A stretch of DNA of 64,000 bases from CAWFKW01 sp963816535. Its GTDB lineage: Bacteria > Bacteroidota > Ignavibacteria > Tepidaquicellales > OLB5. The notes under the pieces were generated by a model. It was not told where the DNA came from. It saw only the letters and a program-made list of their open reading frames with translations, and searched no databases. Shown piece by piece: positions 28,297 to 36,584 of this stretch. Position 1 is the stretch's first letter. Each line of letters opens with the position of its first letter. A program made the position numbers and the translations under genes. The DNA is taken from the NCBI GenBank assembly GCA_963816535.1, contig CAWFKW010000002.1, positions 85,451 through 149,450 of the forward strand, given 5' to 3'.

Positions 28297-29681
28297 TGAC
28301 AGAGAGAATACAAAAAAGAGCGGTAATAGAAGTTGACGAACAGCTTCTGAACGATATCTCCGATTTGATCAACAGCAAATCTGACGTATTGCTGAAAAAT
28401 ATTCTGGCAGATATTTACCCGTCAGATACTGCGCTGATCATAAACAACCTCGACAGCGATGACGGGCTGGAACTGTTTAAAATATTGCCGGTTACAACCG
28501 CTGCGGAGGTTCTGCTTGAACTGAACGACCACGAAAGGGATAGAATACTTGATACGCTTACCCCGCAGGAAATCAACGCGCTGGTTAGCGAGATGTACTC
28601 TGACGACGCCGCGGATGTAATTGCTACCCTTGATGACGCCAAGGCCGCTGAAGTTCTTGGCCTGATGAAGAAAGAAGATTCTTCTGAAGTTAAAGAGCTT
28701 CTGACCTATGACGAGCACACTGCCGGCGGCATAATGCAGAAAGAGTTTATTGACTGCAAAGCGACGGATACTATCGAGCAGGCTATCAAAGAAATCCGGT
28801 CCGAAGCGACTAACGAAGACCACCTGTATCACATTTGGGTTACGGACGAAAACAGAAGGTTAATCGGGATCGTTTCATTAAAAGAAATCATACTGGCTCT
28901 TGAAACCCCGAATTTGATAATCGGCGATATTATGAACCCGGAAGTTATCTCTGCCGATGCAGATACTGACCAGGAAGAAGTGGCGAAGATATTCCAGAAA
29001 TACGATCTTGTAACGCTTCCGGTTGTCGATAAGAATAAGGTTTTGATCGGAAGAATATCAATTGACGATATAGTTGACATTATTGAGACTGAGTTTTCTG
29101 AAGATGTCGCTAAGATAGTCGGTTCTGACGCTGAAGAACTTGAGAGCAAATCACCCGCTCAAATTGCAATGCTGAGGCTTCCATGGGTGCTTATAACGCT
29201 GGGAATTGAAATATTAGCAGGTTTTGTAATCAAGTTTTACGACGACACTTTGAACAAAGTTATATTGCTTGCGTCATTCATGCCAATAATATCTGCAATT
29301 TCAGGTAACACAGGTTTACAGGCGGCGGCCATTACTGTTCGCGCCCTCGCAACGGGCCATGCCAGCCTTTCAAGATGGTGGGAGCCGGTGAAACGCTCCT
29401 TCCAGACAAGCCTGATAATAGGAGCAGTCTGCGGTATTGTTATCGGAATTGTAGGGGGTTTTTGGTACGGTAAGTTCCTGTTTGGGTTCCTGGTTGGATT
29501 TTCAATGTTCCTTTCTATAAACATTTCAGGGCTGGTGGGAACGTCAATACCGATGGTTTCAAAGAGCTTCGGATTTGACCCGGCTATTACGGCAGGGCCA
29601 TTCGAAACCGCTTTCCAGGATGTGGTGGGTATAAGCCTGTTTCTGACTTTTGCAACTTTCCTTCTCAAATGGCTTCTGTAG
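28296..29681 (+). CDS. mgtE: Magnesium transporter MgtE
   Basis: 461 residues. The N-terminal MgtE superhelical domain covers about 1-140 (VLLELNDHERDRIL, TYDEHTAGGIM). A CBS pair follows (about 145-270), then five membrane helices (about 290-460). The pore region shows MPIISAISGNTGLQAAA and the late helix GLVGTSIPM. It imports Mg2+ and is gated by Mg2+ binding to the cytosolic domains. Translation is coupled to tsaD by the TAATG overlap. Confidence 0.97.
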   Translation: MTERIQKRAVIEVDEQLLNDISDLINSKSDVLLKNILADIYPSDTALIINNLDSDDGLELFKILPVTTAAEVLLELNDHERDRILDTLTPQEINALVSEMYSDDAADVIATLDDAKAAEVLGLMKKEDSSEVKELLTYDEHTAGGIMQKEFIDCKATDTIEQAIKEIRSEATNEDHLYHIWVTDENRRLIGIVSLKEIILALETPNLIIGDIMNPEVISADADTDQEEVAKIFQKYDLVTLPVVDKNKVLIGRISIDDIVDIIETEFSEDVAKIVGSDAEELESKSPAQIAMLRLPWVLITLGIEILAGFVIKFYDDTLNKVILLASFMPIISAISGNTGLQAAAITVRALATGHASLSRWWEPVKRSFQTSLIIGAVCGIVIGIVGGFWYGKFLFGFLVGFSMFLSINISGLVGTSIPMVSKSFGFDPAITAGPFETAFQDVVGISLFLTFATFLLKWLL

Positions 29682-29822
29682 TTAACTTAAGAGAAAATTA
29701 TAATCAGAAAGCGAATTAAATATTTATATCCCGCCGATTTTGTCGCCGCTGTATTTCTTCTGATACTCTGTGTAATTTTTTTATTCTTAAACTCTTCAAT
29801 CCCTCATTGGGAGCTACCTTCA

Positions 29823-30662
29823 TTGCTGAATATCCTTCTTGCATACGGGATCCTGATTCTGGTCAGCTCATACGAATCTAAAGTTATTTCCGAAAACCTG
29901 GATGAGAAGAGCTATAGCTCTCTCTTAAAAGTCCTGAGGTATTGGTACGGAATTGCGGTGATATTAGTTTCATTTAAGGAGGTTTATTACATAATCAATT
30001 CGTTGAAGCTTCATGACTGGGATATGGTTTTCATTGGAATGGACCGCTCGATATTCGGGATTGACCCTACAAAATGGGCTTACAGGTTTGAAAATCCCGC
30101 GCTTACTGAATTCCTCCAGGTTATTTACGTCTATTATTATGCGATGATAGTAGTATATGGACTTGAGATATATCTCTGGAAAAGATTCAACGAATTCAAA
30201 TATGTATTGCTCGTACTGTTTACAGGGTTCTTTTTAAGTTACCTGCTGTACATGGTTTTCCCTGCAGCAGGGCCGCGATTCTACCTGCACAATTTTTCTT
30301 CGATCTCAAAAGAACTGCCGGGATTGCTTCTGACTGAACCAATAAGAGCTTTCATAAATTTCGGCGAATCAATACCTAATGGTATTTCAAATCCAATAGA
30401 GTTTGTTCAGCGTGATGCCATGCCAAGCGTTCACACTACAATTGCCCTAATTATCGCGTACTTATCATGGAAGATCAGGTCAAAATCTTTTTACTTTTAC
30501 CTGCCTTATTTTTTCCTGCTGGTAATTTCAACCATTTACCTGAGGTACCATTACGCGGTAGATATAATCGCCGGCATCGTTATGGCAGTTTCGGCTATAA
30601 TAATAAGCAACCTGTTGGAAAAACTCAAAAATGCAAACGGCTCACATCCTTCTAATATTTAA
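29823..30662 (+). CDS. PAP2-family membrane phosphatase
   Basis: 279 residues from the only conventional start, a TTG. Motifs are AMPSVHTTIA (second PAP2 motif, SxxH) and YLRYHYAVDIIAG (third motif, with the nucleophile-assisting His and Asp); about six helices. The frame is open upstream to 29697 and encodes another basic-then-hydrophobic segment (IRKRIKYLYP, then FVAAVFLLILCVIFLFL), so the true protein is probably about 321 residues. It would then start at an ATT just after AAGAGA. It likely dephosphorylates a lipid phosphate at the membrane. The end overlaps the convergent lipoprotein gene by 11 bases. Confidence 0.85.
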   Translation: MLNILLAYGILILVSSYESKVISENLDEKSYSSLLKVLRYWYGIAVILVSFKEVYYIINSLKLHDWDMVFIGMDRSIFGIDPTKWAYRFENPALTEFLQVIYVYYYAMIVVYGLEIYLWKRFNEFKYVLLVLFTGFFLSYLLYMVFPAAGPRFYLHNFSSISKELPGLLLTEPIRAFINFGESIPNGISNPIEFVQRDAMPSVHTTIALIIAYLSWKIRSKSFYFYLPYFFLLVISTIYLRYHYAVDIIAGIVMAVSAIIISNLLEKLKNANGSHPSNI

Positions 30663-31704
30663 ACGCCAGCGACGCCGGGTTCCTTCCCACAAGCGAATAA
30701 TATTTAACCTGCAGCCCGCTTGAAGGATCGTAAACATGGACAATTCCGAAATACGGCGGACCGCCGTCGTTATCGACCACATATATCATGTTTGTAATAT
30801 CTTCATACCCCAACGCGCTGATCTTAAATCTTCCGCCAGGAAAGAGTATCAATAGCTTCGTTGTTGGCGGATAATTTGTGAGATTTATCTCCCAAACCTC
30901 GGAACTATCAACAACTGCCAGCATCTTCAGCTGGCCTTCATTTACAAGGTTTCCAAGGGAGCTGCCGGCGGTTGCTATGGAGATTGAATCTATAGGATTC
31001 AGGGTCACAGAATCAAGATGATATATGAACCTTTTGCCGCTGCCTGTGAGGTAATAACCCCCGGTATTATTTACCAAAGATAACGGCACAAAGCTAAGAT
31101 TAACCGGCGTGACAAGAAGCGACGCTTCATTAACCACAGACAGAACTTTTACACTGGATACAGCGCTTTTGCATATGAAGATACGCCCTGCCGTAACTGA
31201 TACCCCGCCCGGCTGGGGACCCACGTCTATGTAATCGTTCAGTACATTCAAACTAATATCAAGCTTGGTTGCATACGAACCGCCGGAGCTCGAAACAAAC
31301 ATATTGCCGTTATCTATAACAAAGCTGCGCGGTGCGTTTCCAAATTGCTGATACTTTATGAGCTGGTTGTTAGACGAATTTACTTCATACATTCCCCCGC
31401 CCTGCGCCCCCGATCCGGCGCAGACCATGTAAATGTACCTGTTCTCTCTCAGCGTGATCTTTCCCGGACCATCGATAAATGCCGTACCGTTAGCGTTTTC
31501 GTAGACATTATTATAGACGGTATCTTTGTCTATATCAATGTAAGCATAATCGCTGCCGCCAACATGGGCGTTTTCGTATGAAACGTAAACCCCATGCAAC
31601 GCCGTCGGCGGGACGGTGACGCTTGAATCTTTGGTGCATGATGAAAATAAAAAAACCGACAGGGCTATGATGAATAACTGGATAAACAATTTGGGTGTCA
31701 TCAT
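30652..31704 (-). CDS. BtuG-like propeller lipoprotein (second copy)
   Basis: 350 residues. Signal peptide with lipobox-like FLFSSC (Cys near residue 23). Repeats of about 40 residues (KITLRENRYIYMV, APRSFVIDNGNMFVSS, GPQPGGVSVTAGRIFI) form a beta-propeller of the DUF5074/YncE kind. Bacteroidota BtuG, a surface lipoprotein that captures cobalamin and passes it to BtuB, has this architecture. It lies 31 bases after cobA at the far end of the cobalamin-linked gene series, and a similar protein begins that series. The binding partner is inferred, not shown. Confidence 0.75.
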   Translation of the reverse strand: MMTPKLFIQLFIIALSVFLFSSCTKDSSVTVPPTALHGVYVSYENAHVGGSDYAYIDIDKDTVYNNVYENANGTAFIDGPGKITLRENRYIYMVCAGSGAQGGGMYEVNSSNNQLIKYQQFGNAPRSFVIDNGNMFVSSSGGSYATKLDISLNVLNDYIDVGPQPGGVSVTAGRIFICKSAVSSVKVLSVVNEASLLVTPVNLSFVPLSLVNNTGGYYLTGSGKRFIYHLDSVTLNPIDSISIATAGSSLGNLVNEGQLKMLAVVDSSEVWEINLTNYPPTTKLLILFPGGRFKISALGYEDITNMIYVVDNDGGPPYFGIVHVYDPSSGLQVKYYSLVGRNPASLAFKY

Positions 31705-31735
31705 AGTAATAATTTGGATTAGTTATAAAATTAAG

Positions 31736-32407
31736 TTAGTATTCGATTCCCTCCCTTGCCTGAATACCTTTATCAAAATAATGTTTTATTTTCTTCATTT
31801 CAGTGATTAAATCCGCCCTTTCCTCCAGGCCGTCAATCAACTTGTGGCCCGTTAAAACCAACTCGAACCGGCGGTTTTTATCGTAAAGATCAATAATATC
31901 GAACAATTCCTTATCAGGGATCAGATGATAAACAACAGCGGCAACTGATTCATCCAGTATCAACAAATCCTGATTCCCGTTCACTATAAGGTCTTTGGCT
32001 ATCTTCACCGCGCGTTGAGCCTCCTTAAAATCCTCGTCGATGTTTTTGAATCGGAAAGTCCCGTCTTCATTCATTCTTTCGCAACCTGTACGGTGCACAT
32101 CAAGCGGCAAGCCAAGCTCTTTTAGCTTCCGAAGCGTTACATGCTCGCTGTAGTGTTCCGTTTTATCATCATAGCCCTTATCGAATTCAACAATTGCGAC
32201 GAGCTTGCCCGCGCCAAGTGCGCGAACGGCTAGGCCAATCGCGGCGGTTGTTTTTCCTTTCCCGTAACCGAAATATACATGAAGCTGATGTTTTTTTTCA
32301 TCCGGCAGGCTGCGGTAATCCTCAATGATCTTCTTTATCTTCTCTTTATACTTTTTCCCGCCGGCTTCTTTAGCTTCCTTAAGTGATATTTTCTTTTTTT
32401 CGCTCAC
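31736..32407 (-). CDS. cobA: Corrinoid adenosyltransferase CobA/BtuR type
   Basis: 223 residues. The P-loop VYFGYGKGKTTAAIG sits near residue 46, VAIVEFDKGYDDK follows, and NQDLLILDESVAA is the Walker B region. VLTGHKLIDGLEERADLITEM is diagnostic of the CobA/BtuR family. It adenosylates cob(I)alamin to make coenzyme B12 in the cytosol. The N-terminal 30 residues are Lys-rich. It begins 2 bases after dCMP deaminase and belongs to the run of minus-strand genes downstream of the cobalamin riboswitch. Confidence 0.95.
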   Translation of the reverse strand: MSEKKKISLKEAKEAGGKKYKEKIKKIIEDYRSLPDEKKHQLHVYFGYGKGKTTAAIGLAVRALGAGKLVAIVEFDKGYDDKTEHYSEHVTLRKLKELGLPLDVHRTGCERMNEDGTFRFKNIDEDFKEAQRAVKIAKDLIVNGNQDLLILDESVAAVVYHLIPDKELFDIIDLYDKNRRFELVLTGHKLIDGLEERADLITEMKKIKHYFDKGIQAREGIEY

Positions 32408-32409
32408 AG

Positions 32410-32901
32410 TTATTCCATGCCGGTAAAATCAATTTCTATTTTTTTATCGTCAAGCTCCAGTTTTCTTGTTGCAACTCCCGCCATTTGAAGCATTTTCTTT
32501 GAAGCCTTTACGGGGTCGGTGTCTTTATATTTATCCGAAAGATAAATAATTTCCTTTATTCCAGATTGAATGATCAGCTTTGTGCATTCATTGCAGGGAA
32601 AAAGCGCAACATAAATTCTGGAGCCGTGCAGGTCTTTGGTTGAGTTTAAGATAGCGTTTGCTTCAGCATGAACTACGTAAGGATATTTGGTTTCATTCAT
32701 ATTTTTGTTATCCCGCTCCCATGGGAGATCGTCATCGGAGCAGCCAATCGGGAACCCGTTGTAGCCGATGCCGACAATTTTATTTGCCGGGTTTACGATG
32801 CACGCGCCAACCTGTGTGCTGGGGTCTTTGCTTCTCTTTGCCGAGAGCAGGGCTATTCCCATAAAATACTCATCCCATGTAATGTAGTCTTTTCTTTTCA
32901 T
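32410..32901 (-). CDS. dCMP deaminase family protein
   Basis: 163 residues. Zinc-dependent deaminase motifs VVHAEANAIL (His78, Glu80) and FPCNECTKLI (Cys103, Cys106). The early SKDPSTQVGACIV and GYNGFPIGCSDDDLPWER are the substrate-specific segments of dCMP/ComEB-type enzymes. It supplies dUMP for dTMP synthesis. It is packed between cobA and the kinase-like gene with gaps of 2 and 24 bases. Confidence 0.94.
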   Translation of the reverse strand: MKRKDYITWDEYFMGIALLSAKRSKDPSTQVGACIVNPANKIVGIGYNGFPIGCSDDDLPWERDNKNMNETKYPYVVHAEANAILNSTKDLHGSRIYVALFPCNECTKLIIQSGIKEIIYLSDKYKDTDPVKASKKMLQMAGVATRKLELDDKKIEIDFTGME

Positions 32902-32925
32902 TTCGTTATTTTCGCAGGTAAATTC

Positions 32926-33459
32926 CTACAGATAATTGTTCAATTGCCTGTTGAGTTCTTCATAGCTTCCGTCGTTTAAAACTGTATGGTCCGCAAATGC
33001 TATGGGCCCGCCTTTATCAAGCTTCTCCAGTTCGCTTATATCGCGGGATTGAGACTCATCTTTGGTCAATGGCCTCACGGGCCGTTTGGAAAGCCTTTCG
33101 TACCTCAATTCCTTGGTCGTATATATTGCGAGCAAACTGAATGCTTCGCCAAACTTTTCTTTAATGATCTTAAATTCTTCCCACGAATAAAGGCTCTCAA
33201 TTACAACGTTTCCCTCTTTCAACCGACTTTCAATTTCGGGCAAACTCTTTACGGCCATAGCGCCCATGCCGAATTCTTTTCGAAGGCTTTCGCGCGTTTG
33301 GCGTTCGTTATGTTCGTTTACTTCCAGCCCCAGGCGTTTCATTTCGTTCATGACCACCTCTCCGAAATAAACTCTCTTATATCCATGTTCAACAAAAAAT
33401 TTCACCGCTTCCGATTTCCCCGAACCGCACATCCCGATCACAGCGATTATCTTATTCAT
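32926..33459 (-). CDS. UPF0200-like nucleotide kinase
   Basis: 177 residues from the ATG at 33459, which overlaps the previous stop; an in-frame ATG at 33489 is possible but lies deep in that gene. The P-loop GMCGSGKS is at residues 9-16. YFGEVVMNEMKRLGLEVN, LRKEFGMGAMAV, VVIESLYSWEEF and ADHTVLNDGSYEEL match the UPF0200 group, related to dephospho-CoA and adenylate kinases and known mainly from archaea. Substrate unknown. Its neighbour dCMP deaminase suggests nucleotide salvage, but that is inference. Confidence 0.75.
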   Translation of the reverse strand: MNKIIAVIGMCGSGKSEAVKFFVEHGYKRVYFGEVVMNEMKRLGLEVNEHNERQTRESLRKEFGMGAMAVKSLPEIESRLKEGNVVIESLYSWEEFKIIKEKFGEAFSLLAIYTTKELRYERLSKRPVRPLTKDESQSRDISELEKLDKGGPIAFADHTVLNDGSYEELNRQLNNYL

Positions 33460-33661
33460 TTCCACCGCCCTCCGACGGAATAGGTTCAAACTCAGTTTTC
33501 CCGGTTGTGAAAATCATTTTAATATACGGTAAACATAAACCGCAACTTATACCAAACATAATACGCCGCCTTAAACCTTCGATCGTAGTTATGTTTTCCC
33601 TGTCAATTATCTGTTTCATATCCGAAAACTTCCTGTCGCAGCATACGCACTTGTCGACCAT
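33452..33661 (-). CDS. Small BFD-like [2Fe-2S] protein
   Basis: 69 residues. CVCC near the N-terminus (Cys5, 7, 8) and CGLC (Cys40, Cys43) are spaced as in BFD-like iron-sulfur domains, with a helix-rich core between. It sits exactly between larC (one-base overlap) and the kinase gene (8-base overlap), so it is co-translated with the lar genes. It may serve iron or electron supply for cofactor synthesis. Family assignment is from cysteine spacing only. Confidence 0.7.
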   Translation of the reverse strand: MVDKCVCCDRKFSDMKQIIDRENITTIEGLRRRIMFGISCGLCLPYIKMIFTTGKTEFEPIPSEGGGNE

Positions 33662-34848
33662 CAGATGTTAAGCTCTCCCATTAATTGTCTGTATATTGTA
33701 TTTAACGGCTTATTTTGCTTCAGGGCAATCTTTTTGCAGTCCTCAAATTCAGGAACATATTTTATTCCGGACCCGGAGAGCTTAATGGCTTTGACCTTCA
33801 CTTTGCCCATGCTCGAATCAACTTCATAAATCTCTCTTTCAAGCTTATGACGCTCTATCCTGTTTATCCTGACGCCGATTGTTGTGGTCTCAGAATATAT
33901 AATTTCCAGAGTTTTATCCAGCAAATTCTCATCAATCAGCGCGGAAAGCAAAATACCGGGCCTTCCTTTTTTCATTACGACGTTCTGGTAATAAACATCG
34001 CGAGCGCCTAATTCAAAAAGTTTATCCATAACATAAGGATAGACCTGCGGGTTCATATCATCAATATTTGTTTCGACCCGGATTAGTTTTTCTGTATCGC
34101 TAAACCCCGATTCATCAATTTCACAAATAATTACGCGGAACAAATTGGGCAATTCAGGAATATCAAACGTGCCGGAGCCAAAACCAATATTCTTGACCGT
34201 AATTTTGCCGCCTGAGAGATCCCTGTTCCTGTAAATCCCGCTTGACAGCGTCTTCACTATTGCCGCGCCGGTTGGGGTTGTAAGCTCAAAGTTCACATCG
34301 GTAAACTCAACCGGATAATCTTTCAATATCTCAAGCGTTGCGGGGGCCGGGTTCGGCATTACGCCGTGCTGCGTCTTGATTAATCCTTTGCCCAGCCTGA
34401 CAGGAGTTGTATATATTTTCTGGATGCCAAGATTTTCTATGCAAATGCATGCGCCGACGATATCGACAATTGAATCGATCGCCCCGACTTCATGAAAATG
34501 AATTTTCTCGATCGGAATATCATGAATTTTTGCTTCGGCAAACCCAATGCATTCAAAAATTCTTTTAGCATTTATTCTGACAAATTCCGAAAGTCCGCTG
34601 TTATCAATTATACTATAGATGTCTGATAGATGTGTATGGTAATGAGGTTTGTGATGTATAATAACGTCAAATTTCTTTGCGGTAATCTGGCTGCGCTGTC
34701 TTGAAGAAAGCTCAAGCGAAAATCCTTCAATACCAAGCTTACTTATCTGTTGTTTCAGATTTTCAAAGTCTGCGCCGGCATCTATTAACGCGGCGATGGT
34801 CATATCGCCCGCTATCCCTGTAAATATGTCGAATAATGCCGCTCTCAA
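33661..34848 (-). CDS. larC: Nickel-pincer cofactor biosynthesis protein LarC
   Basis: 395 residues, about the family length. FDIFTGIAGDMTIAALIDAG opens the protein. KIHFHEVGAIDSIVDIVGAC (about 115-135) carries the conserved His/Glu residues, and GVMPNPAPATLEIL and ELTTPTGAAIVKTL follow. The C-terminal half has RVETNIDDMNPQ and KKGRPGILLSAL. LarC inserts nickel into the pyridinium dithiocarboxylate cofactor at the expense of CTP. It starts 3 bases after larB. Confidence 0.95.
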   Translation of the reverse strand: MRAALFDIFTGIAGDMTIAALIDAGADFENLKQQISKLGIEGFSLELSSRQRSQITAKKFDVIIHHKPHYHTHLSDIYSIIDNSGLSEFVRINAKRIFECIGFAEAKIHDIPIEKIHFHEVGAIDSIVDIVGACICIENLGIQKIYTTPVRLGKGLIKTQHGVMPNPAPATLEILKDYPVEFTDVNFELTTPTGAAIVKTLSSGIYRNRDLSGGKITVKNIGFGSGTFDIPELPNLFRVIICEIDESGFSDTEKLIRVETNIDDMNPQVYPYVMDKLFELGARDVYYQNVVMKKGRPGILLSALIDENLLDKTLEIIYSETTTIGVRINRIERHKLEREIYEVDSSMGKVKVKAIKLSGSGIKYVPEFEDCKKIALKQNKPLNTIYRQLMGELNI

Positions 34849-34851
34849 CTT

Positions 34852-35544
34852 TTATTTCTCCGAAATCATTTTATTTATTAAATGCGCCTGGTAAGCCGCT
34901 CCGAAGCCGTTATCTATGTTCATTGTACTTACTCCAAGCGAACATGTGTTAAGCATTGCAAGAAGCGCGCTTACACCCTTAAATGATGCCCCATAGCCAA
35001 CGCTTGTTGGCACTGCTATTACCGGCGCTGAAACCAACCCGCCAACTACTGAAGGTAACGCGCCATCCATTCCCGCGGCGACAATAATGCAATTTGCGCC
35101 TTCAAATGTTTTTAGGTTCTCAAGAAGCCTGTGCAGGCCCGCAACGCCTACATCATACAGTCTCACAACGGAGCTTCCAAAAATTTCAAGAGAAAATGCG
35201 GCTTCTTCGGCTACTGATAGATCAGCGGTTCCTGCGCAAACAACAACAACTTTACCAATCTTTTTCTTCGGAATTTCGCCTATAAAAACAAGCCGCGCCG
35301 TTTCATAATAAACCGGTTTGAATTTTTTGTTTCCGGTTAATTTCCTTTTTATGGCAAAGAATTGCTCTTTCGAAGCCCGTGTTATAAGAAGCTTTCTGGT
35401 TTTCTTTACTGCGTTAGCGACAATGCTGACAAGGAATTTCTCCAGCTTGCCTTCGGCCATAACGACTTCCGGGAAGCCTTTTATCTTTTCCCGCTTTAAA
35501 TCGTACTTAGCGAATCCTAATTCTATGTAATCTTTATTAATCAT
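34852..35544 (-). CDS. larB: Nickel-pincer cofactor biosynthesis protein LarB
   Basis: 230 residues. Related to PurE: VVVCAGTADLSVAEEAA, VRLYDVGVAGLHRLL, IIVAAGMDGALPSVVGGLV and VAVPTSVGYGASFKGVSAL are conserved. LarB carboxylates nicotinic acid adenine dinucleotide in the first step of the pincer cofactor pathway. The N-terminal 65 residues are shorter than in some relatives but keep the domain start. It is separated from larE by 173 bases carrying a hairpin repeat. Confidence 0.95.
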   Translation of the reverse strand: MINKDYIELGFAKYDLKREKIKGFPEVVMAEGKLEKFLVSIVANAVKKTRKLLITRASKEQFFAIKRKLTGNKKFKPVYYETARLVFIGEIPKKKIGKVVVVCAGTADLSVAEEAAFSLEIFGSSVVRLYDVGVAGLHRLLENLKTFEGANCIIVAAGMDGALPSVVGGLVSAPVIAVPTSVGYGASFKGVSALLAMLNTCSLGVSTMNIDNGFGAAYQAHLINKMISEK

Positions 35545-35560
35545 GGAAGAAAATGCTGTA

Positions 35561-35627
35561 CGACTCCTATGGAGTCGAACGGTTGTAGAATTGAATCTCT
35601 ATAAATATGCGACCCCTATCGGGGTCG
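35561..35627. repeat. Paired intergenic hairpin repeat
   Basis: Two units lie 33 bases apart: CGACTCC-TAT-GGAGTCG-AAC and CGACCCC-TATC-GGGGTCG-AAC. The stems differ by compensating changes while the flanks (GTCGAAC) and the loop (TAT) agree, as expected for a dispersed hairpin family. They fill the only long gap in the lar gene series. No U-tract follows on the minus strand, so readthrough from larE to larB is possible. Confidence 0.8.
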
Positions 35628-35717
35628 AACAAACTTCGGAATATCACAAAATATCTAATAAACCGGTATTCCTCAAAATATTAATAATTTTTTATTATCC
35701 AGACGATTCGGCGGAGT

Positions 35718-36569
35718 TTATCCCGCGTTTGATGCAGGACTCAGGGCCACATTCATACTCCCCGATTTCAACCCACCCAAATCCAACGTAACAAAATCAT
35801 AGCCGATTTCTTTTAAACTCCGGTTAAGTTCTTCAAACAAATCCGGATTCATAAGTTTATCAAATTCATCCTGTGATATATCAAGCTTAGCAAGCAACAG
35901 CTTTTTATCTGCCGCGCCCGGTTTATCAAATTCAAAATGTCTTACCCTGAATTCTATGAAGCCGAATTCTTTAACTATTTCTTCAGCGCGTTCTATTATT
36001 GATAATTTTTCTATAGTCACTTTCTGTCCGTATGGAATTCTTGAAGAAAGACATGGGGATGATGGCTTGTTCCATATTTTAAGACCCAATTCCTTTGAGA
36101 TTTCCCTTATCTCAGATTTGGTAAATTCAAGCTCAGCAAGCGGTGAGATAATTCCATGATTTTTAGAAGCTTTATAACCGGGACGGTAATCGCCTAGATC
36201 GTCAAAATTTGTTCCGTCCAGAATAAAACGTATGCCAACTTCAGTTTTAAGTTCATTGAGTTTTGCGTACAGCCCGTCTTTGCAAAAAAAACAACGGTTG
36301 TTTGGATTATTGTAATAATTGGGGTCGTCAAGTTCATGTGTAAAAATAACTTTATGAATTGCGTCGACAGTAGCGGCCAGGATATTCGCTGCATCTTTCT
36401 CAGATTCTTTCAGTGAAGGCGAATCAGCTGTAACCGCTAAAACATTTTCTTTGCCAAGCGCATCTATGGAAGCTTTGAGAACAAAATAGCTGTCTATGCC
36501 GCCTGAAAAGGCTACTATTACTTTATTATACTGCTTTATGTGTGATATTAATACTTCGTATCGCGTCAT
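35718..36569 (-). CDS. larE: Sacrificial sulfur transferase LarE
   Basis: 283 residues. The PP-loop SGGIDS is at residues 22-27. NRCFFCKDGLY gives a Cys93/Cys96 pair. SSPCLSSRIPYGQ holds Cys173 at the position of the sacrificial cysteine (Cys176 in the Lactiplantibacillus enzyme). FILDGTNFDDLGDYRPG is the family signature. LarE adds two sulfur atoms to the pyridinium cofactor precursor. It follows metH by 15 bases, tying nickel-pincer synthesis to the cobalamin-regulated gene series. No larA racemase is in the window. Confidence 0.94.
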   Translation of the reverse strand: MTRYEVLISHIKQYNKVIVAFSGGIDSYFVLKASIDALGKENVLAVTADSPSLKESEKDAANILAATVDAIHKVIFTHELDDPNYYNNPNNRCFFCKDGLYAKLNELKTEVGIRFILDGTNFDDLGDYRPGYKASKNHGIISPLAELEFTKSEIREISKELGLKIWNKPSSPCLSSRIPYGQKVTIEKLSIIERAEEIVKEFGFIEFRVRHFEFDKPGAADKKLLLAKLDISQDEFDKLMNPDLFEELNRSLKEIGYDFVTLDLGGLKSGSMNVALSPASNAG

Positions 36570-36584
36570 TTAGATTTCTTGTCC

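Noticed and set aside
35561..35627. CRISPR array
   Set aside because: Only two units, each an inverted repeat, with unequal stems and no series of spacers or cas genes.
33661..36569. LarA lactate racemase encoded with the other lar genes
   Set aside because: No frame in the window shows LarA features; the lar set here is only larB, larC and larE.
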